From: Rhizobium sp. Q54
GTDB taxonomy: Bacteria > Pseudomonadota > Alphaproteobacteria > Rhizobiales > Beijerinckiaceae
Length of the DNA: 55,966 bases
Assembly (NCBI GenBank): GCA_945878875.1
Contig: CAMCUC010000015.1
Coordinates: forward strand, 1 to 55,966
Direction of reading: 5' to 3'
A program made the translations under genes and the position numbers. A model generated the notes under the pieces. It ran no database searches. It saw only the letters and a list, made by a program, of their open reading frames with translations, and was not told the DNA's origin. This document shows, piece by piece, positions 27,847-37,800 of the stretch (positions are counted from its first letter, which is position 1; the number at the start of each line of letters is the position of its first letter).

Positions 27847-27858
27847 GGACCAACCCGC

Positions 27859-28374
27859 ATGACCAAACTCATTCTTCTGCGCCATGCAAAAGCAGTGCGC
27901 GACGATCCCGCTGGAGACCATGCGCGGGGACTCATCCAGCGCGGGCGCGACGACGCGCGCAATGCTGGCCTGTGGCTGCGCGAGCACGCGCTCAATCCGG
28001 AGATCGCGCTCGTCTCGGACGCACGGCGCACGCGCGAGACGATGGAGGAATTGCTGCCCCATTTCGCGCGCCCGCCCCATGCGCGCGTTGACCCCACGCT
28101 CTATCTTGCAGAGCCCAAAACGCTGCTGAAAGCCCTGCGCGCCATTCCGCGAGGCGTGCGCACGGCTTTGCTGGTGGCGCATAATCCGGGCATTGCGGAG
28201 CTGGCGGTTGCGCTGGCGGGTGCGGGCGAGCGGCGCGATCTGGCGGATATGGCGCAAGCGTTTCCAACCGCCTCGTTCGGCATTCTCAACTTCGAGAAAG
28301 ACTGGCGCGACATCGGGGAGCTTGATGGGCGCCTTGAGCGCTTCATAAAGGCGCGGTCGTTGCGCACGGTTTGA
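27859..28374 (+). CDS. SixA-like phosphohistidine phosphatase
   Basis: Histidine phosphatase superfamily (phosphoglycerate mutase fold) protein of 171 residues. The RHA motif LLRHAKA has the catalytic H9, followed by LVSDARRTRET and, near the middle, LLVAHNPGIAELA with the second catalytic His. SixA removes phosphate from histidine phosphotransfer domains in E. coli, which is of interest given two Hpt-like proteins in this window; direct partnership is speculation. Its ribosome site AGGAAGGGA lies at the edge of a family B repeat. Confidence 0.88.
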   Translation: MTKLILLRHAKAVRDDPAGDHARGLIQRGRDDARNAGLWLREHALNPEIALVSDARRTRETMEELLPHFARPPHARVDPTLYLAEPKTLLKALRAIPRGVRTALLVAHNPGIAELAVALAGAGERRDLADMAQAFPTASFGILNFEKDWRDIGELDGRLERFIKARSLRTV

Positions 28375-28459
28375 GAAACATGCGCCATGCTTGCGGAAAC
28401 TGCTGCGCTCGCTTTCCATCGCACCCAGGCTGGGCGAAAGCGCCAAACCGCGGACCGCC

Positions 28460-28702
28460 ATGACCGCTGCGCCTCTGGTGCGTCTGGCCTCGCTGGGCGC
28501 GCCAGACGCTTTGCCCAACACGATTCAGCGCCCGCAATCTTGCTCCGGCGAGGCTTTGCGCATTCGCAATTACCCCGCCAAAATCATGGAAGGCGTGGCG
28601 GATGGACCGGACGCGGACCTGAAACTGTTCGATGCGAGCGGCCTGCCAACGCCCATGCGCGCCCGCGTCATGGCCAATATGGCGGCGGGGGAGAGGGGTT
28701 AG
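28460..28702 (+). CDS. Possible small protein of unknown function
   Basis: An 80-residue frame from ATG 28460, extendable upstream to a TTG at 28391. It includes RIRNYPAKIMEGVADGPDAD and ends MRARVMANMAAGERG. No family is recognised, no good ribosome site is seen, and two other frames overlap it. It fills the space between sixA and the family B repeat. Kept as a weak call because its composition looks protein-like. Confidence 0.3.
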   Translation: MTAAPLVRLASLGAPDALPNTIQRPQSCSGEALRIRNYPAKIMEGVADGPDADLKLFDASGLPTPMRARVMANMAAGERG

Positions 28703-28720
28703 GGAGTAGGCCGTAAAGAA

Positions 28721-28860
28721 CCCCTCATCCGACGTTTGCTGACGCAAACGCCGCTTTCTCCCGCAGGGGGAGAAGGAAGAAAGAGGCGCCATTGCTGATC
28801 GTGTGCGCCATTCTCCCCCTGCGGGAGAAGGTGGCGCGCGAAGCGCGACGGATGAGGGGT
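28721..28860. repeat. Dispersed intergenic repeat, family B, copy 2 (paired)
   Basis: Left half CCCCTCATCCGACGTTTGC ... CCCGCAGGGGGAGAAGGAAG; right half TTCTCCCCCTGCGGGAGAAG ... GCGCGAAGCGCGACGGATGAG. It lies directly before ycjX, and the longest open frame for ycjX starts inside it. Confidence 0.85.
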
Positions 28861-28923
28861 TTCTCTTGCTTAACTCTACTGCCTGCTGCCTACTGCCTAC
28901 TCGCCCCACCGGACGCCAAGATT

Positions 28924-30405
28924 TTGAACATCACCGACATCCTTCACGACAGCGCCATCGCGGCGCGCAGCCTGGCTGATTACGTCACGGGCGCAGGCCT
29001 TCGCGTCGGCGTGACTGGCTTGTCGCGAGCGGGCAAGACTGTTTTCATCACTGCGCTCGTGCATCATTTGACGCGGCTTGGCGCCCGCAACCCCGCCGAG
29101 CCGCGCCGCTCGTTCCCCGTGTTTCGCGTGCATGCGGAAGGCCGGCTGATTGGCGCCAGGCTTGATCAGCAGCCAGACGATTCCGTACCGCGCTTTGCGA
29201 TTGAGGACCATCTCGCGGCGCTCACCGGCGGCGAGGCGGGGCCGGATGCGCGCCATTGGCCGCAATCGACCCGGCGTATTTCAGAATTGCGGCTCACGAT
29301 TGAGTTTGAGCGCATGCAAGGCTGGCGCAAGGGACCGTCAAGTCTCACGCTCGACATCGTCGATTATCCCGGCGAATGGCTGCTCGATCTGCCGCTGCTG
29401 GCCAAGGATTACGCCCAATGGTGCCAGGAGACGATTGCGGCCTCGCAAACTGCTGGCCGCGCAATGCTAGCTGCGCCATGGCGGGGGTTTCTGGCGAGCC
29501 TTGATCCGCAGGCGCCCGCCAATGAGGACCATGCGCGCAAGGCCGCCGAGTTGTTCACGCAATATCTGCGCGCCTGCCGGCAGGACGTCTATGCGCTGTC
29601 AACGCTGCCGCCCGGACGCTTCCTGATGCCCGGCGACATGGAGGGCTCGCCCGCACTCACCTTTGCGCCGCTACCAATTGCACCGAGGCAGGTCATTGCG
29701 CCCGGCTCGCTGGCCGCGATGATGGCGCGGCGTTATGAGGCCTATAAAACCCATGTGGTGCGCCCGTTTTTCCGCAATCATTTCTCGCGGCTGGATCGCC
29801 AGATCGTTTTGATCGACGCTTTGTCGGCGCTCAATTCCGGTCCTGCGGCGGTGCGAGATCTTGAAACGGCGATGATAGATGTGCTCAGCGCGTTTCGCAC
29901 CGGGCGCTCGTCGTTGTTGTCGACGATTTTCCGCCCGCGCATCGACCGCATTTTGTTTGCCGCCACCAAGGCCGATCATCTGCATCATCGCAGCCACGAC
30001 AGGCTGGAGGCGATCCTGCGGCTGATGGTGGAGCGCGCCATCGCCCGCGCGCACGACGTTGGCGCGCAGGTGGACGTAATCGCGCTGGCCGCGATCCGCG
30101 CGACGCGGGAGGCGCAGGTGAAACACGCAGGACAGGCGCTGGACGCCATCGTCGGCGTGCCGCTGGCTGGCGAAAAAGTGAATGGTGAAATCTTCGACGG
30201 CAAGGCCGAGGCTGCGATCTTTCCCGGCGAGCTGCCGCAAGACCCAAGCCGCGCGTTTAGCGGTGATGGGCTTGCGATGCCGGAAAGCGAAGGCGATTGG
30301 CGCTTCGTGCGCTTCCGCCCGCCAAACATGGCGCCCGGCGCAGCTCTGCCCCATATCCGGCTGGACCGCGCGCTTGAGTTTTTGATTGGAGACCGGCTGA
30401 AATGA
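28924..30405 (+). CDS. ycjX: YcjX-family P-loop NTPase
   Basis: Conserved proteobacterial protein of 493 residues (family about 470-490) with a stress-linked but poorly defined role, usually paired with ycjF. The P-loop GLSRAGKT is at residues 32-39, followed by VFITALVHHL; further hallmarks are LTIEFERM, LDIVDYPGEWLLDLPLL and VIDALSALNSG-like and FAATKADHLHH stretches with the guanine-type TKAD motif. The start is taken as TTG at 28924, giving the usual short N-terminus; the frame stays open upstream into a family B repeat and that part is probably not translated. The stop overlaps the next start (ATGA). Confidence 0.88.
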   Translation: MNITDILHDSAIAARSLADYVTGAGLRVGVTGLSRAGKTVFITALVHHLTRLGARNPAEPRRSFPVFRVHAEGRLIGARLDQQPDDSVPRFAIEDHLAALTGGEAGPDARHWPQSTRRISELRLTIEFERMQGWRKGPSSLTLDIVDYPGEWLLDLPLLAKDYAQWCQETIAASQTAGRAMLAAPWRGFLASLDPQAPANEDHARKAAELFTQYLRACRQDVYALSTLPPGRFLMPGDMEGSPALTFAPLPIAPRQVIAPGSLAAMMARRYEAYKTHVVRPFFRNHFSRLDRQIVLIDALSALNSGPAAVRDLETAMIDVLSAFRTGRSSLLSTIFRPRIDRILFAATKADHLHHRSHDRLEAILRLMVERAIARAHDVGAQVDVIALAAIRATREAQVKHAGQALDAIVGVPLAGEKVNGEIFDGKAEAAIFPGELPQDPSRAFSGDGLAMPESEGDWRFVRFRPPNMAPGAALPHIRLDRALEFLIGDRLK

Positions 30406-31424
30406 CCGCCGCACGTCCCGCCCGCCCGCGCGCCTTCCGGCTTGATGACGGCGGCGCCGTAATCGAGGATCAGCCGGACGCCTATGCGCTGGAGGCCGAG
30501 CGCCCCGAGCCGGGCGGCGAGGCCATTGTGCAACAGGCGCAGCGCAAAGGCATTGCGGCGCGCGCGCTGCTCAGCGCCTCCGGCCTGTTCTGGTCAGCGG
30601 CGTTTGGACTTGCGCTGCTGGCGCTGGGCGCATGGTTCACGCAATTGGTGGAGGGCCTGTTTGCGCGAACGCCAGCCTTAGGCTGGCTGGGGCTGGCGCT
30701 GCTTGTCGTCGCCGCGCTGGCTTTGCTCGTTATGCTGGCGCGCGAGTTGCGCGGCGTGCTGCGGCAGAGGCGGATCGCGACTTTACATGGAAGCATTGCG
30801 CAAGCACGCGAGGCTGATGATCGCGAGGCTGCGCGCTCTTTGATGCGCGAACTTGTGGGTCTGTATGAAAGCCGCCCGGAAACGGCGGGCGCCCGCGCCC
30901 ATGTGTCATCGCTCACGCGCGAAATCGTCGACGGGCGCGACCTCATCGACATCGCCGAGCGCACGCTGCTGCACCCGCTGGACGCTTTGGTGGCTAAAGA
31001 AATAGCTGACGCCGCCAAGCGCGTGTCGGTCGTCACAGCTATCAGCCCGCGCGCTATTGTCGATCTATTGTTTGTGGCGGCGCAGGCTGCGCGTCTGGTG
31101 CGGACCATTGCAGAGATCTACGGCGGCAGGCCGGGCGCGTTTGGTTTCCTGCGCATCCTGCGCTCCGTCGGCGCGCATCTGGCGATCACCGGCGGCATGG
31201 CGGTTGGCGATTCGCTGGTGCAGCAATTGCTCGGCCATGGCCTCGCCGCACGCCTGTCGGCGCGGCTTGGGGAGGGCGTGCTGAACGGATTACTGACTGC
31301 GCGCGTAGGGCTTTCGGCGATGGCGGTCTGCCGCCCGGCCCCGTTTGCCGCCGACAAACCGCCGGGGATTGGCGACGTCGCGCCGTTTTTGTTCGGCTCG
31401 AAGAAGGAGGGGACGGAGAGTTAG
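30402..31424 (+). CDS. ycjF: YcjF-family membrane protein (DUF697/TIGR01620)
   Basis: Inner-membrane protein of 340 residues. Two hydrophobic helices lie at about residues 58-80 and 88-108, followed by a long soluble and partly amphipathic region (ISPRAIVDLLFVAAQAARLVR, IYGGRPGAFGFLRILR) that is the DUF697 core. It partners YcjX in nearly all genomes, here through a 4-base overlap. Function unknown; a stress or envelope role is inferred from E. coli. Confidence 0.88.
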   Translation: MTAARPARPRAFRLDDGGAVIEDQPDAYALEAERPEPGGEAIVQQAQRKGIAARALLSASGLFWSAAFGLALLALGAWFTQLVEGLFARTPALGWLGLALLVVAALALLVMLARELRGVLRQRRIATLHGSIAQAREADDREAARSLMRELVGLYESRPETAGARAHVSSLTREIVDGRDLIDIAERTLLHPLDALVAKEIADAAKRVSVVTAISPRAIVDLLFVAAQAARLVRTIAEIYGGRPGAFGFLRILRSVGAHLAITGGMAVGDSLVQQLLGHGLAARLSARLGEGVLNGLLTARVGLSAMAVCRPAPFAADKPPGIGDVAPFLFGSKKEGTES

Positions 31425-31452
31425 CTTCGGTTTTATCCTCAACGCCTCAAGT

Positions 31453-31532
31453 GCGTCATGGTCGCGAAGGCGGCCATCTACGGCAGGCCGCCAGCTCACT
31501 GCCTATCGTGGGTCCCGGGCATCCCGAGATGA
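31453..31532. repeat. Dispersed intergenic repeat, family C, copy 4
   Basis: CGTCATGGTCGCGAAGGCGG ... CTGCCTATCGTGGGTCCCGG ... CATCCCGAGATGA, lying between the convergent ycjF and msrQ stops. More diverged than copy 2. Confidence 0.72.
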
Positions 31533-31551
31533 AGCGCACAGAGGGCGAAGG

Positions 31552-32400
31552 CTATCTTGAAACCCGCTTCCCCGGCGTCTTCCAGACGTCCCGCACCCCA
31601 CGCGCCAGCGCCAGCGCCAGCCCCGCCGCCAGTACATGCCAGGCGGGGCGGATCGTGTAGGAAAAGTCCAGGTGCGCCTCCAGCAGGCGGCGGGCGTCAA
31701 CGCCGGTTGCAAACGCGTAATAGCCAGCCTCGATCAGCGCCGTGGCGACGCCTGCAAACAACGCCAGCGCGATGAGCGACGCTACGCCGAAATCGGCCTT
31801 GCGTTTGCGCAAAACCCGAAAGCCTGCAAACAGGGCGCACAATCCCGCCATCAGCGCGGCCTGCGTCGCGTCGAGCCGCACCAGCATGAAATAATGCACG
31901 AGGCTGGCCAGCGCCGCCGGATAGATCCACCAGTGCAGATTGTTCCAGCCTTGTGAGCCAAGCCTTCGAATGGCGGCCTCATTGGACGTGATGCCGAGCG
32001 CGATCATGATGAAGGTCGCGACATAGCCGATCAGCAGATAAACCCGCAGGAACGATTCCATGAGGATCGTCCACCAGACGAAATTCTCGTGGGCGAACCA
32101 GAAGCCAAGATGGCCCAGCGTGTAGACCAGCGCGGTCAGCCCAAGCATTCTGCGTGTAATGTAGATGCGGTTCCAGCGCGTGGCGTGACGCAGCGGCGTC
32201 ACCGCAAGGGCCGCCACCAGAAAGCGTAGCGCCCAATCACCCGTTTGTCGCAACACGTCGGTGACAGGCTTGGGAGAGAGCAGCCCGTCGTACCATTGCC
32301 AGGCAATCCAGACCGCTGGCGCGCAACAGGCCAGAAAAACTGGCAGCTTCAGCCACGACAGCCGGCCAGCGCGGTCGGTCCAGGGAGCGAATGCGATCAT
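31552..32400 (-). CDS. msrQ: Haem-binding membrane protein MsrQ (YedZ)
   Basis: Inner-membrane protein of 282 residues with the ferric-reductase-like haem-binding core. Helices with conserved His are visible in TPLRHATRW, LVYTLGHLGFW, NNLHWWIYPAALASLVHYFML. MsrQ passes quinol-derived electrons to the periplasmic methionine sulfoxide reductase MsrP; no msrP is in this window, so it is either elsewhere or absent. C-terminal helices (about 200-275) extend beyond the minimal core. Confidence 0.88.
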   Translation of the reverse strand: MIAFAPWTDRAGRLSWLKLPVFLACCAPAVWIAWQWYDGLLSPKPVTDVLRQTGDWALRFLVAALAVTPLRHATRWNRIYITRRMLGLTALVYTLGHLGFWFAHENFVWWTILMESFLRVYLLIGYVATFIMIALGITSNEAAIRRLGSQGWNNLHWWIYPAALASLVHYFMLVRLDATQAALMAGLCALFAGFRVLRKRKADFGVASLIALALFAGVATALIEAGYYAFATGVDARRLLEAHLDFSYTIRPAWHVLAAGLALALARGVRDVWKTPGKRVSR

Positions 32401-32453
32401 GCAGCCTTATAGCGCATTGGCGGGGGAAGCGCTTTCACGAATGAAGGCGCCGG

Positions 32454-32569
32454 TTTGGACCGCGGGCTTCCAGCCCGCATTCTTGACAATCCCTCAAGTG
32501 CGCGCACGTTCACCCGTTACGGGCTCTATCCTGCCGGCGCCCCGTGCGGGCTGGAAGCCCGCAGTCCAA
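32454..32569. repeat. Family A element, copy 3 (full length, 116 bp)
   Basis: Ends TTTGGACCGCGGGCTTCCAG and CTGGAAGCCCGCAGTCCAA are inverted. The length equals copy 2 and the core is alignable with copy 2 in the opposite orientation. It separates the msrQ start from the ferredoxin reductase stop. Confidence 0.8.
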
Positions 32570-32580
32570 GAGGCGCCCCC

Positions 32581-33663
<1,083 letters not shown>

Positions 33664-33682
33664 TCAACGCAATAAAAATGGA

Positions 33683-33712
33683 AACCGTTTTATTTCACAA
33701 CATAAAACGGTT
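33683..33712. terminator. AT-rich hairpin terminator after the ferredoxin gene
   Basis: Perfect 11-base arms AACCGTTTTAT (33683-33693) and ATAAAACGGTT (33702-33712) with an 8-base loop. It lies 9 bases downstream of the ferredoxin stop (minus strand), and the following minus-strand sequence is TTTCCATTTTTATT. It separates the ferredoxin from the reductase transcript. Confidence 0.75.
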
Positions 33713-33721
33713 CAATTTTAC

Positions 33722-34171
<450 letters not shown>

Positions 34172-34579
34172 TCAATCCTCGCGCAGCAAATTTGCGATGT
34201 GGGCGCGCGCTTCCTGCACCTTTGTCACAAGCGCGGCGCGCAGGATCTCCAGCTCGCCGTCGGAGGCCGCGCCAAGCAGCGCCTGCCCGTAATCGCCCGC
34301 AGCCGCCGAGACGTGAACGGCCCCCACCGCGCGGGCGGAGCCATCCAGCGTGTGACAAAGATCGCGCAGCCAGCGCCGCTCGCCCAACGCGTGGCGCTCG
34401 TCGAGACGCAGCAAGATCAGCGCAGATTGCCGATCAAACAATTGCAGTAATTCTTGTTCAAGATTTCGGTCGCCCAGCGATTGCCGCGACAAATGCACGA
34501 GGTCGATGGGGCGAGCGTGCGATGATGTCATGTGTGAGGCTGCAGGCGAAGGGACTTGTTTCAAAGAAGATCTGGTCAT
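34172..34579 (-). CDS. Hpt-domain-like protein with a degenerate motif
   Basis: Helical protein of 135 residues. LCHTLDGSARAVGAVHV matches the phosphotransfer consensus HxLKGSARxxGA around H76, but D79 replaces the conserved lysine; G80 and S81 are kept. The ATG at 34579 follows GGAG by 5 bases; a longer frame to 34759 runs through the divergent promoter region and is rejected. It is divergent from the GPR-like giant gene, sharing a 252-base promoter region. Either a variant phosphotransferase or a pseudo-Hpt; cognate kinases are not next to it. Confidence 0.7.
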   Translation of the reverse strand: MTRSSLKQVPSPAASHMTSSHARPIDLVHLSRQSLGDRNLEQELLQLFDRQSALILLRLDERHALGERRWLRDLCHTLDGSARAVGAVHVSAAAGDYGQALLGAASDGELEILRAALVTKVQEARAHIANLLRED

Positions 34580-34775
34580 GAAAGCTCCGGAGCGGGAACG
34601 CGCGACTTGGCTTTCCCGACGCAATAAGGCTTCACCTTCCACGAACATGGTGAAGCGCCCGTTAACGACGTTTATTGATGACGTGTCCGAAACGGTTTCA
34701 ATCGCTCGACCGTCAGAGTAGATTGATGATTGGTTAATTCTGCTCGAGCGGTCTTTCATGGTCCGTCAGGGGGTT

Positions 34776-34802
34776 TGTGCGCGCAGCCAACGCTGGCGCA
34801 CA
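34776..34802 (+). other. Hairpin in the leader of the GPR-like gene
   Basis: TGTGCGC and GCGCACA arms, with inner CAGC/GCTG pairing, form a stem 30 bases before the start codon at 34832. It could affect translation of the giant gene. Evidence is only the complementarity. Confidence 0.35.
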
Positions 34803-34831
34803 GGCGCAAGTTTTTAAGGCAAGAGGCGAAA

Positions 34832-37800
34832 ATGGCCAATCCGTCCAAGGCTCAAGATGCTGCGTCCGTAGCGCTTTCGGCGATCGAAGAGGCGTTGAAC
34901 CTCGTCGACGCCACATCGCAGGAAAAGCAGAAGAGCGTGCGCGACGCCCATGCGCGGACCAGCGCCGCCAGCTTGCAAGCCGGGGAGAGCCCGAGAGATA
35001 CCGCCACGGAGACACTCAAGGAGAGCCTCAAGCAAAGTCTCAAGGAACCCCTTAAGGAGACTGCCAAAGAAACATCTCCGCCCAAGACGCTTTCCGAACC
35101 GGAAGCCAAAGCGCAAGCAAAGCCCGAAACCAGGTTTGGTGGCGATCTTGATACGAAACTTGTGGATAGCCGCGCCGAAAAGCGCATCGAAGCGGCCATC
35201 GCGAACGCCCGTCCCGCAGCCAACGACGATCGTCCCTCCGTTGGTCAAATCTTGCTGGCGCTGCAAACGCGCCCGAGCAGCAAGCCGACGTTGATCGCCT
35301 CGCTGGCGTCCGCCGTCTGGCTCTCACTTTCCGGTTTCTATCTGTGGACCGGCGATTCCGCGTCGATGACGCAGGCGCAGATTGCGCTGTTTTCGTTGGC
35401 GGCGCTTGGCCCGGTCGCATTCTTTTATTCCACAGCGACCGTCGTGCGGCGTGCGCAGGAAATGCGCCTGACCGCGCAATCCATGTCGCAGGTCGCCATT
35501 CGTCTGGCTGAGCCGGAATCTTTGGCTGCCGAGCAAATCGTAACGCTGTCGCAGGCCATTCGTCGCGAAGTCGCCTCCATGGGCGACGGCATCGAACGCG
35601 CATTGGCGCGCGCCAGCGAACTGGAGACCGTGATGCGCGCCGAAGTGGCGAGCCTTGAGCGCTCCTATTCCGACAATGAGCGACGCATTCGCTCGCTGAT
35701 CGACGAGCTGGCCTCCGAGCGCGAAGCCATCGTCGGCAACGCCGAGCATTTACGCAACACCATCGTCGGCTCGCAGGAAAAGCTTTCCGCCGATCTCGAC
35801 AGCGCCTCTTCGCGATTGTCGGAAATCGTCGGCGACGCCGGCTCGCGCGTCACGTCGTCCCTGGGCGCCAAAGCGGAAGAGATCAGCCTCCTGCTCACCC
35901 GCAGCGGCAGCGACATGGTGGAGCGCATTGAGGCCAATGGCGCCAGAATGACGGAGCGCTTCGCCGAAACCGGGTCCGACGTCAGCGCCCGTCTCAGCGC
36001 CACTCTGTTTGAGCGCGTAGAGGAAATGGACGGTCGCCTGCGCGCCACCAGCGAGCGTATTCTGGCCAGCGTGGACGACGGCAGCCAACAGGCAGCCGCT
36101 CGTCTGAACGATTCCGTGCAGCGCGTCGGCGACGCCCTGACCGAAAGCGTCGAGACGATCACGACCCGCATCGGCGATGCCGACGCGCGGATCGCGGCCA
36201 CAGTCGATCATGGCTCCCAAACCATTGCAGAGCGCCTCGAATCCGCCGTCGCGCGCATCGACGGCTCGATCAACGGCGGCTCGCAAGCGCTCTCCGAGAG
36301 CCTGGAAAGCGCCATCGCGCGCATTGACGGCTCCATCAACGGCGGATCGCAAGCTCTGTCCCGCAATCTTGAGGACGCCTCCATACGCATCGAGGATACG
36401 CTGAACGGCGGTTCGCGAGAGCTGTCGCAGCGGCTTGAAAGCGTGATCGAGCGCATTGACGGAACCATCCAGGGCGGCGCCGAGATCATCGCCAGGCGGA
36501 TCAATTCAGCGGGCGAGCGTATCGAGGACGCTGTCTGCAATCGCGGCGGCGCCATCGCCTCGCATATCAGCGAGACCGCCGAGCGCCTGACCAAAGCCGT
36601 CTCGGTTGACGGCGCGGCGCTGGCGCAAACGCTGACCACGACGACCGAACGCATCGGCTCCGTGCTGAGCGAAAGCACCCAGCAGGCGCAAGAGCTGTTT
36701 CAGGCAGCAGGCGACGATCTGGCCTCCCGCCTCGCGCTGCATCAGGGCGTTGTGCAAACCCAGATCGAGACGCACACCGCCGATCTGCATTCGCGCTTCA
36801 CCACAACGGCGACCGAAGCGATTTCCGCCATCGGCATGCACGGCGACCGCATCAACGAAAGCCTGCTGGAGCGCCTGAACGAGTTCGAAAGCTCGGTGCT
36901 CACCCATGGCAACGAACTCACCTCGCAGATTGCCGCCCACGCCAACGCCTTCACCGGCACTGTCAACGACAAGCTCGCCGCCGTGGAGGCCGCCTTCACC
37001 ACCCATGCGCAGGCGTTTACAGACCGCCTCGCCGACCGGGCCACGGAAGCCGCCTCGACGCTGGAGACCTCCGCCCGCAATTTCGACGAGACCGCCGCCA
37101 ACCGCACGCGCGATCTGTCGCAATCGTTCGAGCTTCAGGTCGAAGCGTTTTCGGCCTCCGCAGAAGCGCGCGCCACGCGGCTTGAGGAGACCATCGACAA
37201 TTACATCGCGGTGTTCTCCGGCGCCGTTGACGCCCGCTCGCGCGAGATGTCGGACCTGCTCGCGGAAAACGCGGCGGCGTTCAACGCTTCCGCCAGCGCC
37301 CGCATCGCAGAGATGGGCGACACAGTTTCGCAAGGCGCCCGCGCCTTCGACGACACAGCCAATCTGCGCGTCGAGGCGTTGACGCAATCCATGATGAGCC
37401 TTGTCGGCCGGATCGACACTGGCCTTGACGCCCGCATGCAGGCGATGACCGAATCCCTCGCCCGCCAGGCGCTGGAATCGGCCCGCGTGCTCAACGAGAG
37501 CGCCGATCAGGTCAAGAACGTACTCGATCCCACAATGATCGAGGCGACGCTGATCGCCCGCGTCCGCGATATCAACGACGCCTTCAGCGCCCGCAGCCAG
37601 GAATTGCTGGACAACCTGCTCATGGGCGCCAAGGCTGTGGACGCGGCGCTTGACGCCGAAGCCATCGGCGCGGCGCTCACCGACAAGATCGCGCAGCTCG
37701 ATTCCACGCTCGAAAATCGCGCCAAAGACATGGTGCAGACGCTCACCGGCGCCGTCGCCAGAGTTCAGGACGCGCTCGATCCCGAACTGGTCGAGAAGGC

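Noticed and set aside
27718-28860. CRISPR-like array from the family B repeats
   Set aside because: Units are inverted pairs in separate gaps, with no regular spacers and no cas genes.
30482-31108. 208-residue frame antisense to ycjF
   Set aside because: Ser/Arg/Ala-rich shadow of a coupled ycjX-ycjF operon.
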